DNA from: Lysobacterales bacterium
Lineage (GTDB): Bacteria; Pseudomonadota; Gammaproteobacteria; Xanthomonadales; Rhodanobacteraceae
Direction of reading: 5' to 3'
NCBI GenBank assembly: GCA_015655335.1
Contig: JAATFF010000155.1
Location: 18,635-82,634 of the forward strand
DNA length: 64,000 nucleotides
The notes under the pieces are model-generated. The model made no database searches. It saw nothing but the letters and a program-made list of their open reading frames with translations, and had not been told where the DNA came from. Positions 1-7,046 of the stretch are shown piece by piece. The translations under genes and the position numbers were made by a program. The number at the start of each line of letters is the position of its first letter. Positions within the stretch are counted from its first letter, which is position 1.

Positions 1-855
1 ACAGTGAGGCACGCCTAGCCAACGGCTGAGACCGTACGCTATTCCCGCGTTGAAGTAGACCTGTACCACGATGGGTACAGCTAGAAGGGCGATGACCATG
101 GGTTGCGCGATGATGGCCTCGCCTTGGAAGCCAAACAGCAGCACCAGCGTTGCGAGCAGCGCGGCGGTCGACCATGGATCCATATGTCTGATCGTGGCAT
201 CCAACGCTTGCTGCCCTGCGCGCTGCAAAACATACCAACGGCGGCACTGCGCCAGTAGCACCGGCACGACGATGTACAGCAGAACCGACAACAACAGCGT
301 GCCCCACGGAACATGGATGGAGGCAACGCCTAGCAGCAACCCGACGATTGGCGCGAACGCCACGACCATGATGGCGTCGTTCAGTGCGACCTGTGCGAGT
401 GTGAAGTTAGGTTCGCCGCCGCACAGCCGCGACCATACGAACACCATCGCCGTGCACGGCGCTGCCGCGAGCAGAATCAAGCCAGCGATGTAAGCGTCGT
501 GCTCGCCGGCCGGCAACCATGCAGCGAATATGTGCCGGACGAACAACCAACCGAGCAGTGCCATCGAGAACGGTTTGATCGCCCAATTGACCATTAACGT
601 TACGCCAATACCTCGTGCCTGTCGGCGCACGCCAGCAAGTTGGCTGAAGTCCACTTTCAGCAACATCGGAATGATCATCAACCACACCAGCAACGCCACG
701 GGCAGGTTGATGCGCTGCACTTCCAGGCCAGCCAGGATGGTGAAGACCGAAGGGAACGCGTGCCCGAGCGAAATGCCTGCCACGATGCATAGCGCCACCC
801 AAAGGCTGAGATAACGCGCAAAAATTCCCATGGAAGCGTCTTGTGAATCAGCCAT
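1..855 (-). CDS. acr3: ACR3-family arsenite efflux permease (partial, C-terminus beyond left edge)
   Basis: Reverse-strand translation from the ATG at 855 gives 285 codons with no stop before the window edge. It is a hydrophobic multi-span protein containing the ACR3 signature APCTAMVFVWS followed by a glycine-rich turn and QVALNDAIM, including the conserved cysteine of ACR3 arsenite permeases. ACR3 proteins export arsenite from the cytoplasm using the proton motive force; the family has about ten membrane segments and about 350 residues, so roughly 65 residues are missing. The start overlaps the arsC stop (ATG at 855-853, TGA at 850-848), which implies translational coupling. It is the last visible gene of the arsR-arsI-arsC-acr3 operon. 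Confidence 0.93.
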   Translation of the reverse strand, partial: MADSQDASMGIFARYLSLWVALCIVAGISLGHAFPSVFTILAGLEVQRINLPVALLVWLMIIPMLLKVDFSQLAGVRRQARGIGVTLMVNWAIKPFSMALLGWLFVRHIFAAWLPAGEHDAYIAGLILLAAAPCTAMVFVWSRLCGGEPNFTLAQVALNDAIMVVAFAPIVGLLLGVASIHVPWGTLLLSVLLYIVVPVLLAQCRRWYVLQRAGQQALDATIRHMDPWSTAALLATLVLLFGFQGEAIIAQPMVIALLAVPIVVQVYFNAGIAYGLSRWLGVPHC

Positions 856-1354
856 GGTCGGCGTTCGTTTGACCGATGGCGCGTAACTCTTGCTGGGTTG
901 TCACGCGGTCGAGCTTATCCAACGGCAAAGCGAGCAAGAGATCGATGCGGTGCTTGAGCATCATCCACGCCGAACGGAATGCTTTGCGCCGCTCTTCATC
1001 GGAGCCTTCCACCGCAACGGGATCTGGCACGCCCCAATGGGCAGTCACAGGCTGACCGGGCCAGATGGGACACACTTCACCGGCGGCGTTGTCGCAGACC
1101 GTAATGACCATATCGATGGAAAGCGAGTCGGGCTGGGCAAACTCATCCCAGCTTTTGCTGCGCAGTGGTTCTTGGTAGCCGATGCTACGAGCCAGTTCTT
1201 CGGCCATGGGCTGGACGCTTCCGCTTGGAAAGCTGCCGGCGCTGAAGGCTTTGAAATGACCTTTACCCAGGATGTTGAGCAGACTCTCTGCCATGACGCT
1301 GCGCGCAGAATTTCCGGTACATAGGAAGAGCACGTTGTAAGGCTGCGTACGCAT
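848..1354 (-). CDS. arsC: Arsenate reductase, low-molecular-weight-phosphatase type
   Basis: The protein (168 residues) begins MRTQPYNVLFLCTGNSARS, which carries the C-x5-R phosphatase loop (CTGNSARS). Later come CDNAAGEVCPIWPG and HWGVPDP, typical of ArsC enzymes of the LMW protein tyrosine phosphatase fold that reduce arsenate to arsenite with thioredoxin or glutaredoxin. An upstream in-frame ATG exists (1360, and an open frame to 1417), but the ATG at 1354 has a GAGG six bases upstream and places the phosphatase loop close to the N-terminus as in the family. The product arsenite would be exported by the downstream ACR3. Confidence 0.93.
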   Translation of the reverse strand: MRTQPYNVLFLCTGNSARSVMAESLLNILGKGHFKAFSAGSFPSGSVQPMAEELARSIGYQEPLRSKSWDEFAQPDSLSIDMVITVCDNAAGEVCPIWPGQPVTAHWGVPDPVAVEGSDEERRKAFRSAWMMLKHRIDLLLALPLDKLDRVTTQQELRAIGQTNADHG

Positions 1355-1362
1355 AGCCATCC

Positions 1363-1818
1363 TCAGGTTTTCGGGCCACAGCTTGCAGTGCCGCTTCCTA
1401 ATTGACGGCCACGACACGGCGCTGCATCACTCTGTTCGTGAGTGCTGGCGTAGGTAGTGGCATCGCCATGCGTGTAGAAACTCTCCCAACGCACTCCCTG
1501 TGGATCTTCGGCCCAGAACTTGTCCGAGCGTGCGTAGCAACATATCGTGGACTTCTCAGCCAGAGCGACAGCATCGGCCGCCTGTAGGCGCCCGCCGATT
1601 GCGGACAATTCATTTGCATCCTCTGCCTGCAGCCCTAAATGATCGACGCCTACTTGGCGGCCACGCTGAGAGATCGCGAAATTCACGCGCGGGTCGTCCA
1701 GCATCCATTTGGCGTAATCGGATTTGATGACGTTGGGTGCGGTGCCAAACAACGTAGAATAAAAGCGAATGCTGCTGTCGAGCTCGTCGACATTCACGTG
1801 TACATGAAAGCGTTTCAT
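1363..1818 (-). CDS. arsI: ArsI/CadI-type C-As lyase (glyoxalase-fold dioxygenase)
   Basis: A 151-residue vicinal-oxygen-chelate (glyoxalase/bleomycin) fold protein starting MKRFHVHVNVDELDSSIRFY. The vicinal cysteine pair and following motif CCYARSDKFW, then EDPQG and WESFYTHGD, match ArsI, the Fe(II)-dependent lyase that cleaves the C-As bond of trivalent organoarsenicals such as methylarsenite; the paired cysteines bind the arsenic. CadI of mycobacteria is a close relative, so cadmium binding is the alternative. The C-terminal 30 residues after THGD look low in conservation. Start overlaps the arsR stop (ATGA at 1818-1815). Confidence 0.85.
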   Translation of the reverse strand: MKRFHVHVNVDELDSSIRFYSTLFGTAPNVIKSDYAKWMLDDPRVNFAISQRGRQVGVDHLGLQAEDANELSAIGGRLQAADAVALAEKSTICCYARSDKFWAEDPQGVRWESFYTHGDATTYASTHEQSDAAPCRGRQLGSGTASCGPKT

Positions 1819-2159
1819 GATGTTCTCCGACGAGGTTTACAAACCGCTGCGGGCTGACAGGCTGCCGAAGACGACGACCCGGCGCAGCAGTTTTCGCTGA
1901 GGTAGCCAAGCAGGTCGTTCATCTGCGTGTAATTCGCCGTGCACTGGATGACGCGTCCACGACGTTCGTCGCTGACCAATCCGGCGCGACGAAGCATGTG
2001 CAGGTGATTGGTCAGCGTGGCGCCGGGAAGGCCGGTCGCTTCGCCCAACTCCCCTACGGATAAACCGGCGTCGCCCGCTTGAACCAGCAGACGGAAAAGA
2101 TTGAGGCGATGCTCTTGCGCGAGCGCGGCAAGACAAGCCAGGGCATTCGTCGATTCCAT
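1815..2159 (-). CDS. arsR: ArsR-family metalloregulatory repressor
   Basis: A 114-residue winged-helix protein. The N-terminal half carries the ArsR HTH (LSVGELGEATGLPGATLTNH, then LHMLRRAGLV), and the C-terminus has a cysteine pair (ENCC) plus two further cysteines (SAACQPAAVC). Placement of the arsenic-binding cysteines at the C-terminus rather than in the recognition helix is known for some ArsR subtypes. It is expected to repress the arsR-arsI-arsC-acr3 operon and release DNA on binding As(III) or MAs(III). No Shine-Dalgarno sequence precedes the ATG, and a palindrome overlaps the start codon, see the operator entry. Confidence 0.92.
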   Translation of the reverse strand: MESTNALACLAALAQEHRLNLFRLLVQAGDAGLSVGELGEATGLPGATLTNHLHMLRRAGLVSDERRGRVIQCTANYTQMNDLLGYLSENCCAGSSSSAACQPAAVCKPRRRTS

Positions 2160-2178
2160 ATTTCGAGAATTATGGAAT
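2153..2178 (-). promoter_or_regulatory. Putative ArsR operator overlapping the arsR start codon
   Basis: Perfect 8-bp inverted repeat ATTCCATA (2153-2160) and TATGGAAT (2171-2178) around a 10-bp AT-rich centre that itself contains TTC/GAA arms. ArsR repressors bind AT-rich imperfect dyads of this size. The right half contains the arsR start codon region. Assignment to ArsR is inference from position. Confidence 0.6.
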
Positions 2179-2194
2179 TAAATGCTTATGTCAA
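2169..2194 (-). promoter_or_regulatory. Putative arsR promoter giving a leaderless or near-leaderless mRNA
   Basis: On the minus strand a perfect TTGACA lies at 2194-2189 and CATAAT at 2174-2169 (spacer 14, short), with weaker -10 alternatives at 16-17 bp. In each case the expected transcription start falls within about 10 bases of the arsR ATG, leaving no room for a ribosome-binding site. Confidence 0.4.
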
Positions 2195-2253
2195 GAACCT
2201 GGCTTAGCCGAGGCGGGCGATTGGCCGGTTTTCGCCATCCTTGGCAGGCCCAA

Positions 2254-3336
2254 TCACTTTAGCGACAGGGCGACCTCAAGCTCATCATCGGCAACATGCG
2301 CGGCTTCGGCTTTTCGCCACCAACGCTCGCCGGTGTGCGGAGCGGCGAGATCCAATCGTTCGCCCATGCGTGGTGTGGCCAAGGCAACATCGCGTTGCAT
2401 GGAGAGCGCCGTAATCTGTTCGAACGGATCCTGCCAGCGATGCATCGCCAGATCGATAGTACCGTTGTGTATGGGCATCAGCCACTGCCCTTGCAGATCG
2501 ACGTGCGCCTGCATGGTTTGCGTCGGCTGCATGTGGACATAGGGCCACTGCGGATCGTAGGCACCGGTTTCCAGCAGCGTCACGTTGAACGGCCCTAAGC
2601 GTTCGCCGATGGTTTTGAAGCCATCGAAGTAGCCGGTGTCGCCACTGAAGAACACGCGCAAATTGTCATCGACGATGACCCACGATGCCCACAGCGTGCT
2701 GTTGCTGTCGCAAAGACCGCGTCCGGAAAAGTGCTGCGCCGGTGTTGCTGTGAAGCGCAAGCCATCGACGTCGACGCTCTGCCACCAGTCCAGCTGACGT
2801 ACTTTGGCAGCATCCACGCCCCACTCGACCAAGCGATCTCCCACACCTAGCGGCGTCAGGAAAATTTCGGTCGTTTGAGCGAGGTACTGAACGGTGGCGC
2901 GGTCGAGGTGATCGTAGTGATCGTGAGACAAAATGACGCCACGTATCGGTGGCAGTTCTTCAAGCGCGATGGGCGGTTGATGAAAGCGCTTTGGCCCCAT
3001 CCACTGAAAGGGCGACGCGCGTTCGGCGAATACGGGATCGGTGAGCCAGTAACCACCACGCAGTTTCAGCAATAGCGTCGAATGACCCAACCGGAAAAGA
3101 CTGCGATCAGGTGCTGCCTCCAATTGCGCGCGCGATAGCGCCTGCACCGGCAGAGTGGTGTTAGGCACCGTGCCAGCAGGCTTATGGAAGATTACGTTCC
3201 AGGCGATACGCAGGCCCTTGGCAAAGCCTCCGGCAGGGCGCGGCACCGGGTTGTGGAACTGATCGCCACGGCGTTGCGGCGATTGGGGGTATTTCGCGGT
3301 GCTGCGGCGAAACAGGGTGGTTAAGGGGGACGTCAT
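2254..3336 (-). CDS. Metallo-beta-lactamase-fold hydrolase (RomA / NAPE-PLD-like)
   Basis: About 360 residues from the ATG at 3336 (GGAG nine bases upstream; the frame is open further to 3402). It contains LSHDHYDHLD, the HxHxDH dizinc motif of the metallo-beta-lactamase fold, followed by SGDTGY and a C-terminal histidine region (LMPIHNGTIDLA). The arrangement resembles the UlaG/RomA/NAPE-phospholipase D branch rather than true beta-lactamases or glyoxalase II. There is no clear signal peptide. The substrate cannot be told from sequence. It is divergent from a TetR gene with a 122-bp gap, which suggests that the TetR protein controls it. Confidence 0.8.
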   Translation of the reverse strand: MTSPLTTLFRRSTAKYPQSPQRRGDQFHNPVPRPAGGFAKGLRIAWNVIFHKPAGTVPNTTLPVQALSRAQLEAAPDRSLFRLGHSTLLLKLRGGYWLTDPVFAERASPFQWMGPKRFHQPPIALEELPPIRGVILSHDHYDHLDRATVQYLAQTTEIFLTPLGVGDRLVEWGVDAAKVRQLDWWQSVDVDGLRFTATPAQHFSGRGLCDSNSTLWASWVIVDDNLRVFFSGDTGYFDGFKTIGERLGPFNVTLLETGAYDPQWPYVHMQPTQTMQAHVDLQGQWLMPIHNGTIDLAMHRWQDPFEQITALSMQRDVALATPRMGERLDLAAPHTGERWWRKAEAAHVADDELEVALSLK

Positions 3337-3400
3337 GGCGGGGCTCCGGGTCATCCGGGCGGCCACTGGTTGATGACCGGGTCGCCCATGCAATACATAC

Positions 3401-3424
3401 ACTACACAGTATAGTTTATTTATC
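3401..3424. promoter_or_regulatory. Divergent promoter/operator between hydrolase and tetR
   Basis: An AT-rich stretch holds the imperfect 15-bp dyad ACTACACAGTATAGT (3401-3415, about 11 of 15 positions symmetric). The minus-strand hexamer TATACT (3413-3408) would serve as the -10 of the hydrolase gene. Such a dyad over a -10 is typical of TetR-family operators; the assignment is inference. Confidence 0.4.
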
Positions 3425-3458
3425 GAAAAGTAAACCCTTCGGTGTAGAATGCCTCGTT

Positions 3459-4070
3459 ATGTCCTCTATACCGCCCTCACGCCTTACCGATCGCAAGCGC
3501 GCCGCCATCGTCGAGGCGGCCATCGATGAGTTCCGTATTGCTGGATACGAAGCCACCAGCATGGACCGTATTGCCGCGCGGGCCGGCACTTCCAAGCGCA
3601 CGGTCTATAACCACTTTCCCAGTAAGGAGGTCTTGTTCGCCGAGATCCTTCATCAGTTGTGGGACGCCAGCTTCGCGGGCGAAGCGCTGGCCTTTCGCGC
3701 CGACCAACCGCTGCGCGACCAGTTGCTGGAACTGATTGGACAAAAACTGCGCCTGCTCAATGACGAAGCGTTTGTATCGCTGGCCCGTGTCGCCATCGCC
3801 GCAGGAATCCATTCGCCCGAACGGGCGCAAGCGATGGTCGCGCGCATGGGAGAGCGAGAAGAGGGTTTGACTGTGTGGATCCGCGCCGCTGCCGCCGCGG
3901 GCCGCTTAAAGATTCCGGATCCCGTGTTCGCCTCGCATCAACTGCAAGGGCTGGTGAAGGGTTTTGCGTTCTGGCCACAAATCACGCTTGGGCAGCCTCC
4001 ACTCAACGCTGCCGCGCAACGGCAGGTGGCCGAATCGGCGGTGGACATGTTCCTTGCGTACTACCCGTGA
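3459..4070 (+). CDS. TetR/AcrR-family transcriptional regulator
   Basis: 203 residues. N-terminal TetR HTH at about residues 12-60: DRKRAAIVEAAIDEFRIAGY, then TSMDRIAARAGTSKRTVYNH and FPSKEVLF. The C-terminal part is an all-helical AefR-type ligand and dimer domain with a hydrophobic tail (AESAVDMFLAYY). It is divergently transcribed from the metallo-beta-lactamase-fold hydrolase and probably represses it and itself through the intergenic dyad. The ligand is unknown. Confidence 0.9.
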   Translation: MSSIPPSRLTDRKRAAIVEAAIDEFRIAGYEATSMDRIAARAGTSKRTVYNHFPSKEVLFAEILHQLWDASFAGEALAFRADQPLRDQLLELIGQKLRLLNDEAFVSLARVAIAAGIHSPERAQAMVARMGEREEGLTVWIRAAAAAGRLKIPDPVFASHQLQGLVKGFAFWPQITLGQPPLNAAAQRQVAESAVDMFLAYYP

Positions 4071-4574
4071 TAACCGAAATACGGTGATGCTTCGCGCGCG
4101 TAGCGACGTGCTAGGAATGAACAAGTCGGTGATGAATGCCATGCGCAAGTGAGCAAAGAGATTCCTTCGGTCTCTTCGTATTTTCGTAGTTCGCTCGCAT
4201 TCTTAGCGCAGCGTTTTCCGTGACGAAAGATCACGTAAGGCATTCCACTTTTCGAGAACACCCAAGCGGAATGACGCGATCAACATCCATTTCGCTCGGA
4301 CGTACGCCGCAGAGCTTTGCCTACATGAGCAGGCCACGTATCACGCGCTGACGCATGCTCTTATTCGCGCGACCCTCTCGTGTAATAGGAAATTCGTCTT
4401 ACGGACGTCCGTTCATGCAAATAGCATGCTCTGTGAGGGGCTTTCACAATCTTTAACGTGCTCAACCGCATTTTCGTCATATGTCCATCAGCATCAGCAA
4501 CCAACGCATAGCAGTTCTTTAACGCTTCCTATGATTGTTTCGTATTCGAGTACGCCAACCCACAAGGTCATGCC
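4071..4574. other. Intergenic stretch without a supported gene
   Basis: No open frame here has a ribosome-binding site and plausible composition. Just after tetR there is a weak hairpin (AGAGA/TCTCT, around 4158-4177). At 4402-4411 lies a perfect 10-bp palindrome CGGACGTCCG, and the region before 4575 is AT-richer and probably contains the promoter of the thiol dioxygenase gene. Confidence 0.5.
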
Positions 4575-5165
4575 ATGCACGACGCACTCAAACTTGCTGT
4601 TGCCGATTGGACGCAGCGGATTCTCCATCACATCGACACCTCGATCGACGCGAACAAGGCGGTCGACGTTCGGCGCTTGGCGAACATTCTCGCGCCCGCA
4701 TCGACATGGCAAGGATGTCCGCGTGCAGGGGATCTCTTCGGCGATACATCGTCGAACGGAGCGTATCGCCGTATTCCTCTGGCGGATCATGCAAAGCGGG
4801 GCTACGAAGCGTTGCTGATCGTTTGGCCGCCGGATCACGCCACGCCCGTCCACGATCACGACGGACTGTGGGGCATCGAGTTTGTGCTTGACGGCGTGCT
4901 GGAAGTCGAAGCCTTCGATCTTTCGCTGCAGGGACATCCTCGCCTCGTTTCCCGCGAGTCAACGATTCTTGGCGTGGGCGATCACGTCGCATTCTCGGAT
5001 GCGGACTATGCGCATCGCTGCCGCAACCTTTCTTCGAATCGACCGACCCTTTCGCTGCACATTTACGGCGGCGAACTTAATACGTACCAGAGCTTTCATC
5101 CGCACGATGAAGGTCACTGGATCAGCAATACGCACCACACGGTTCGCGAACCTTCATTGGTCTGA
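4575..5165 (+). CDS. Cysteine dioxygenase-family thiol dioxygenase (cupin)
   Basis: 196 residues with the cupin core of type I thiol dioxygenases. WPPDHATPVHDHDGLWG supplies iron ligands His93 and His95, YAHRCRN supplies the third ligand His147, and SLHIYGG supplies the Ser160-His162-Tyr164 triad seen in cysteine dioxygenase. The position of the mammalian cross-linked cysteine is not a cysteine, as in most bacterial enzymes. Likely reaction: cysteine (or 3-mercaptopropionate) plus O2 to the sulfinate, in the cytoplasm. AAGG eight bases upstream supports the ATG at 4575. It is followed after 79 bp by an FAD/NAD(P)-binding protein, probably co-transcribed. Substrate choice between cysteine and other thiols is open. 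Confidence 0.82.
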   Translation: MHDALKLAVADWTQRILHHIDTSIDANKAVDVRRLANILAPASTWQGCPRAGDLFGDTSSNGAYRRIPLADHAKRGYEALLIVWPPDHATPVHDHDGLWGIEFVLDGVLEVEAFDLSLQGHPRLVSRESTILGVGDHVAFSDADYAHRCRNLSSNRPTLSLHIYGGELNTYQSFHPHDEGHWISNTHHTVREPSLV

Positions 5166-5244
5166 TCCAAAGGGCGTTAGCAGGAAGCACCGCCGAACCG
5201 GCGATGGATCGCACTAGTACATTTGCTTTGCTTGGGGAAGTCTT

Positions 5245-6639
5245 ATGACGCATATCGCAGTGATTGGTGGTGGCGCGGCGGGCGCGGCTGTGTTCGGCGC
5301 ATTGTTGTGCAAGCACGACGAGGCTGTCGTGCATTGGATAACCGGGCGCTCCACGACCGGCCGCGGCGTGGCTTACGCCACCGACGACGATCACCATCTG
5401 CTCAATGTGCGCGCCAGCGGCATGGGTTTGTATGCCGATCAGGACGAAGACTTCGTCCAGCATGCTTCGCGCGATCACGCGAACGTACGCGGCACCGACT
5501 TTCTTCCGCGGCGCCTTTTCGGCGACTTCATCGAAGCTCAGGTTCGCAAGCGCATAAGCTCGGCGGAACAAAGAGGCCGTCGCTTTGCTGTGCACCCGGT
5601 GGAAGCGTTGCGCATCGATCCACAGGTCGACGGTTACGACATTTTTCTCGCCGACGGAACCTGTCTGCATATCGACGCGGTTGTACTGGCAGTAGGCGCA
5701 CTATCCCCGCGCCCGCTCCGGACGGTATCGGCCAGTGCATTGGCCAGCGGCGCGTATGAATTGGATCCGTGGAACCTGCCGCAACGCACGCGCGCACCGC
5801 GTCGTTTGATTGTCATCGGCACCGGGTTGACTGCCGTCGACACGCTGCTATCGGCGTCCACGCGATGGCCCGATGCAGAATTGGTAGCGGTTTCCCGGCA
5901 CGGTCAGCTTCCCTTCGTGCATCCGGTTTTGCCCATTCAACCTTTCCCTGCGCAGGCGAGCCTCAACGCAAGCTTGCTCGATTGCGACGGTGCAGCGCCG
6001 ATGCTGCGGAAGATTCGCAGCGCCTTGCGCGACGCGCCCGATATCGATTGGCGCAGCCTCATCGATGGCATGCGCCCGATCAACGCCACGCTCTGGCAGA
6101 ACCTGACTCATGCAAAGCGCCGCCAGTTTCTACATCATGCACGCTGGATCTGGGAAGCATCTCGACATCGCGTGGCACCCCGATCCGCCGAGACGATCCA
6201 GCAATTGCGTGACGAAGGAAGGTTGCAGGTGAATGCTGCACGCGTGCTCGGCGTGGATGGCCAGGGTCCGCTCGATGTTACGGTTCGCACGCGCTCGAAT
6301 CAGGTGTTGACGACTCTGCAGGCAGATCTGGTCGTGCAGGCCACCGGACTGGATACCGCGGTGGCTTTCACCGAACACACCTTGCTGTCGCAACTCATCG
6401 ACGACGGCTTAGTCGTCGCCGATCCACTGCAGTTGGGTCTGTCGGCGTGCCCTGACGGTCGTCTTCTCAACGCGCGTGGGGATGTGCAACGCGGCCTGTA
6501 CGCTATCGGCTCGCTGCTTCGCGGCAATCTTTGGGAATGTACGGCGATGCCAGAGATACGAACGGCTGCGCACACACTTGCCTCGACACTGATCGCAGAT
6601 CGCTCGCAGGCCGAGGCAACGGCCACCGTAGTGGCCTGA
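5245..6639 (+). CDS. FAD/NAD(P)-binding protein (NAD_binding_9-like)
   Basis: 464 residues. The N-terminal Rossmann motif is IAVIGGGAAG (G8-x-G10-x2-G13), then GRGVAYATDDDHHLLNVRAS, a hallmark of the FAD-NAD(P)-binding family represented by NAD_binding_9. A second nucleotide motif, VIGTGLTAVD, lies near residue 190, and a C-terminal ARGDVQRGLYAIGSLLRG segment resembles the closing FAD-contact region of flavoprotein monooxygenases and reductases. GGGGAA six bases upstream supports the start. Its position directly after a thiol dioxygenase suggests a joint role in oxidation of sulfur compounds, but no reaction can be assigned. A strong terminator follows. Confidence 0.75.
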   Translation: MTHIAVIGGGAAGAAVFGALLCKHDEAVVHWITGRSTTGRGVAYATDDDHHLLNVRASGMGLYADQDEDFVQHASRDHANVRGTDFLPRRLFGDFIEAQVRKRISSAEQRGRRFAVHPVEALRIDPQVDGYDIFLADGTCLHIDAVVLAVGALSPRPLRTVSASALASGAYELDPWNLPQRTRAPRRLIVIGTGLTAVDTLLSASTRWPDAELVAVSRHGQLPFVHPVLPIQPFPAQASLNASLLDCDGAAPMLRKIRSALRDAPDIDWRSLIDGMRPINATLWQNLTHAKRRQFLHHARWIWEASRHRVAPRSAETIQQLRDEGRLQVNAARVLGVDGQGPLDVTVRTRSNQVLTTLQADLVVQATGLDTAVAFTEHTLLSQLIDDGLVVADPLQLGLSACPDGRLLNARGDVQRGLYAIGSLLRGNLWECTAMPEIRTAAHTLASTLIADRSQAEATATVVA

Positions 6640-6693
6640 TCTTCGTCGGCGCACTCAAGCAATTCGCGCCATCATCTACGTTCTTCTATCAAG

Positions 6694-6718
6694 GCGGCGA
6701 TCATTCGCCGCTTTTTTT
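6694..6718 (+). terminator. Rho-independent terminator after the FAD protein
   Basis: Perfect 7-bp stem GCGGCGA/TCGCCGC with a TCAT loop, followed directly by seven T. Ends the dioxygenase-FAD protein operon. Confidence 0.9.
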
Positions 6719-7046
6719 CGTCGATCGCTTACTCCGCGTATTCATGCTTCGGCGCTCTTGCTTTTTGTACGTTGCTTTCGATGCACGTCACTTAGTACTT
6801 GTTGTTATACCGACAGGTCAAACGCTCATCATTGAAACGTATATTTTTGCGCACGAGCAAAGTATCTATATAGCCAGCCTTTGACGTCGATGCGATGACT
6901 GCATCAGGGGACGTGAAGGTGCCGGGATTCGTGGTCCCGATGAAATCCACATCACAACATTCGGCGGAACCTCGCTGGCGCGGCCCCTCACCGCGGCGCG
7001 CATGGATGCGCGACTCCTTACCCCCATACGCACTCTTCGAGAACTC
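6719..7046. other. Upstream region of the Oar-like receptor
   Basis: About 330 bases without a supported gene. The stretch 6775-6885 is AT-rich, with TTGAAA near 6835 followed by TATATT and, further on, TATCTATATAG, so the receptor promoter is probably here. A GC-rich leader of roughly 150 bases follows; an in-frame ATG at 7002 lacks a ribosome-binding site. Confidence 0.4.
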
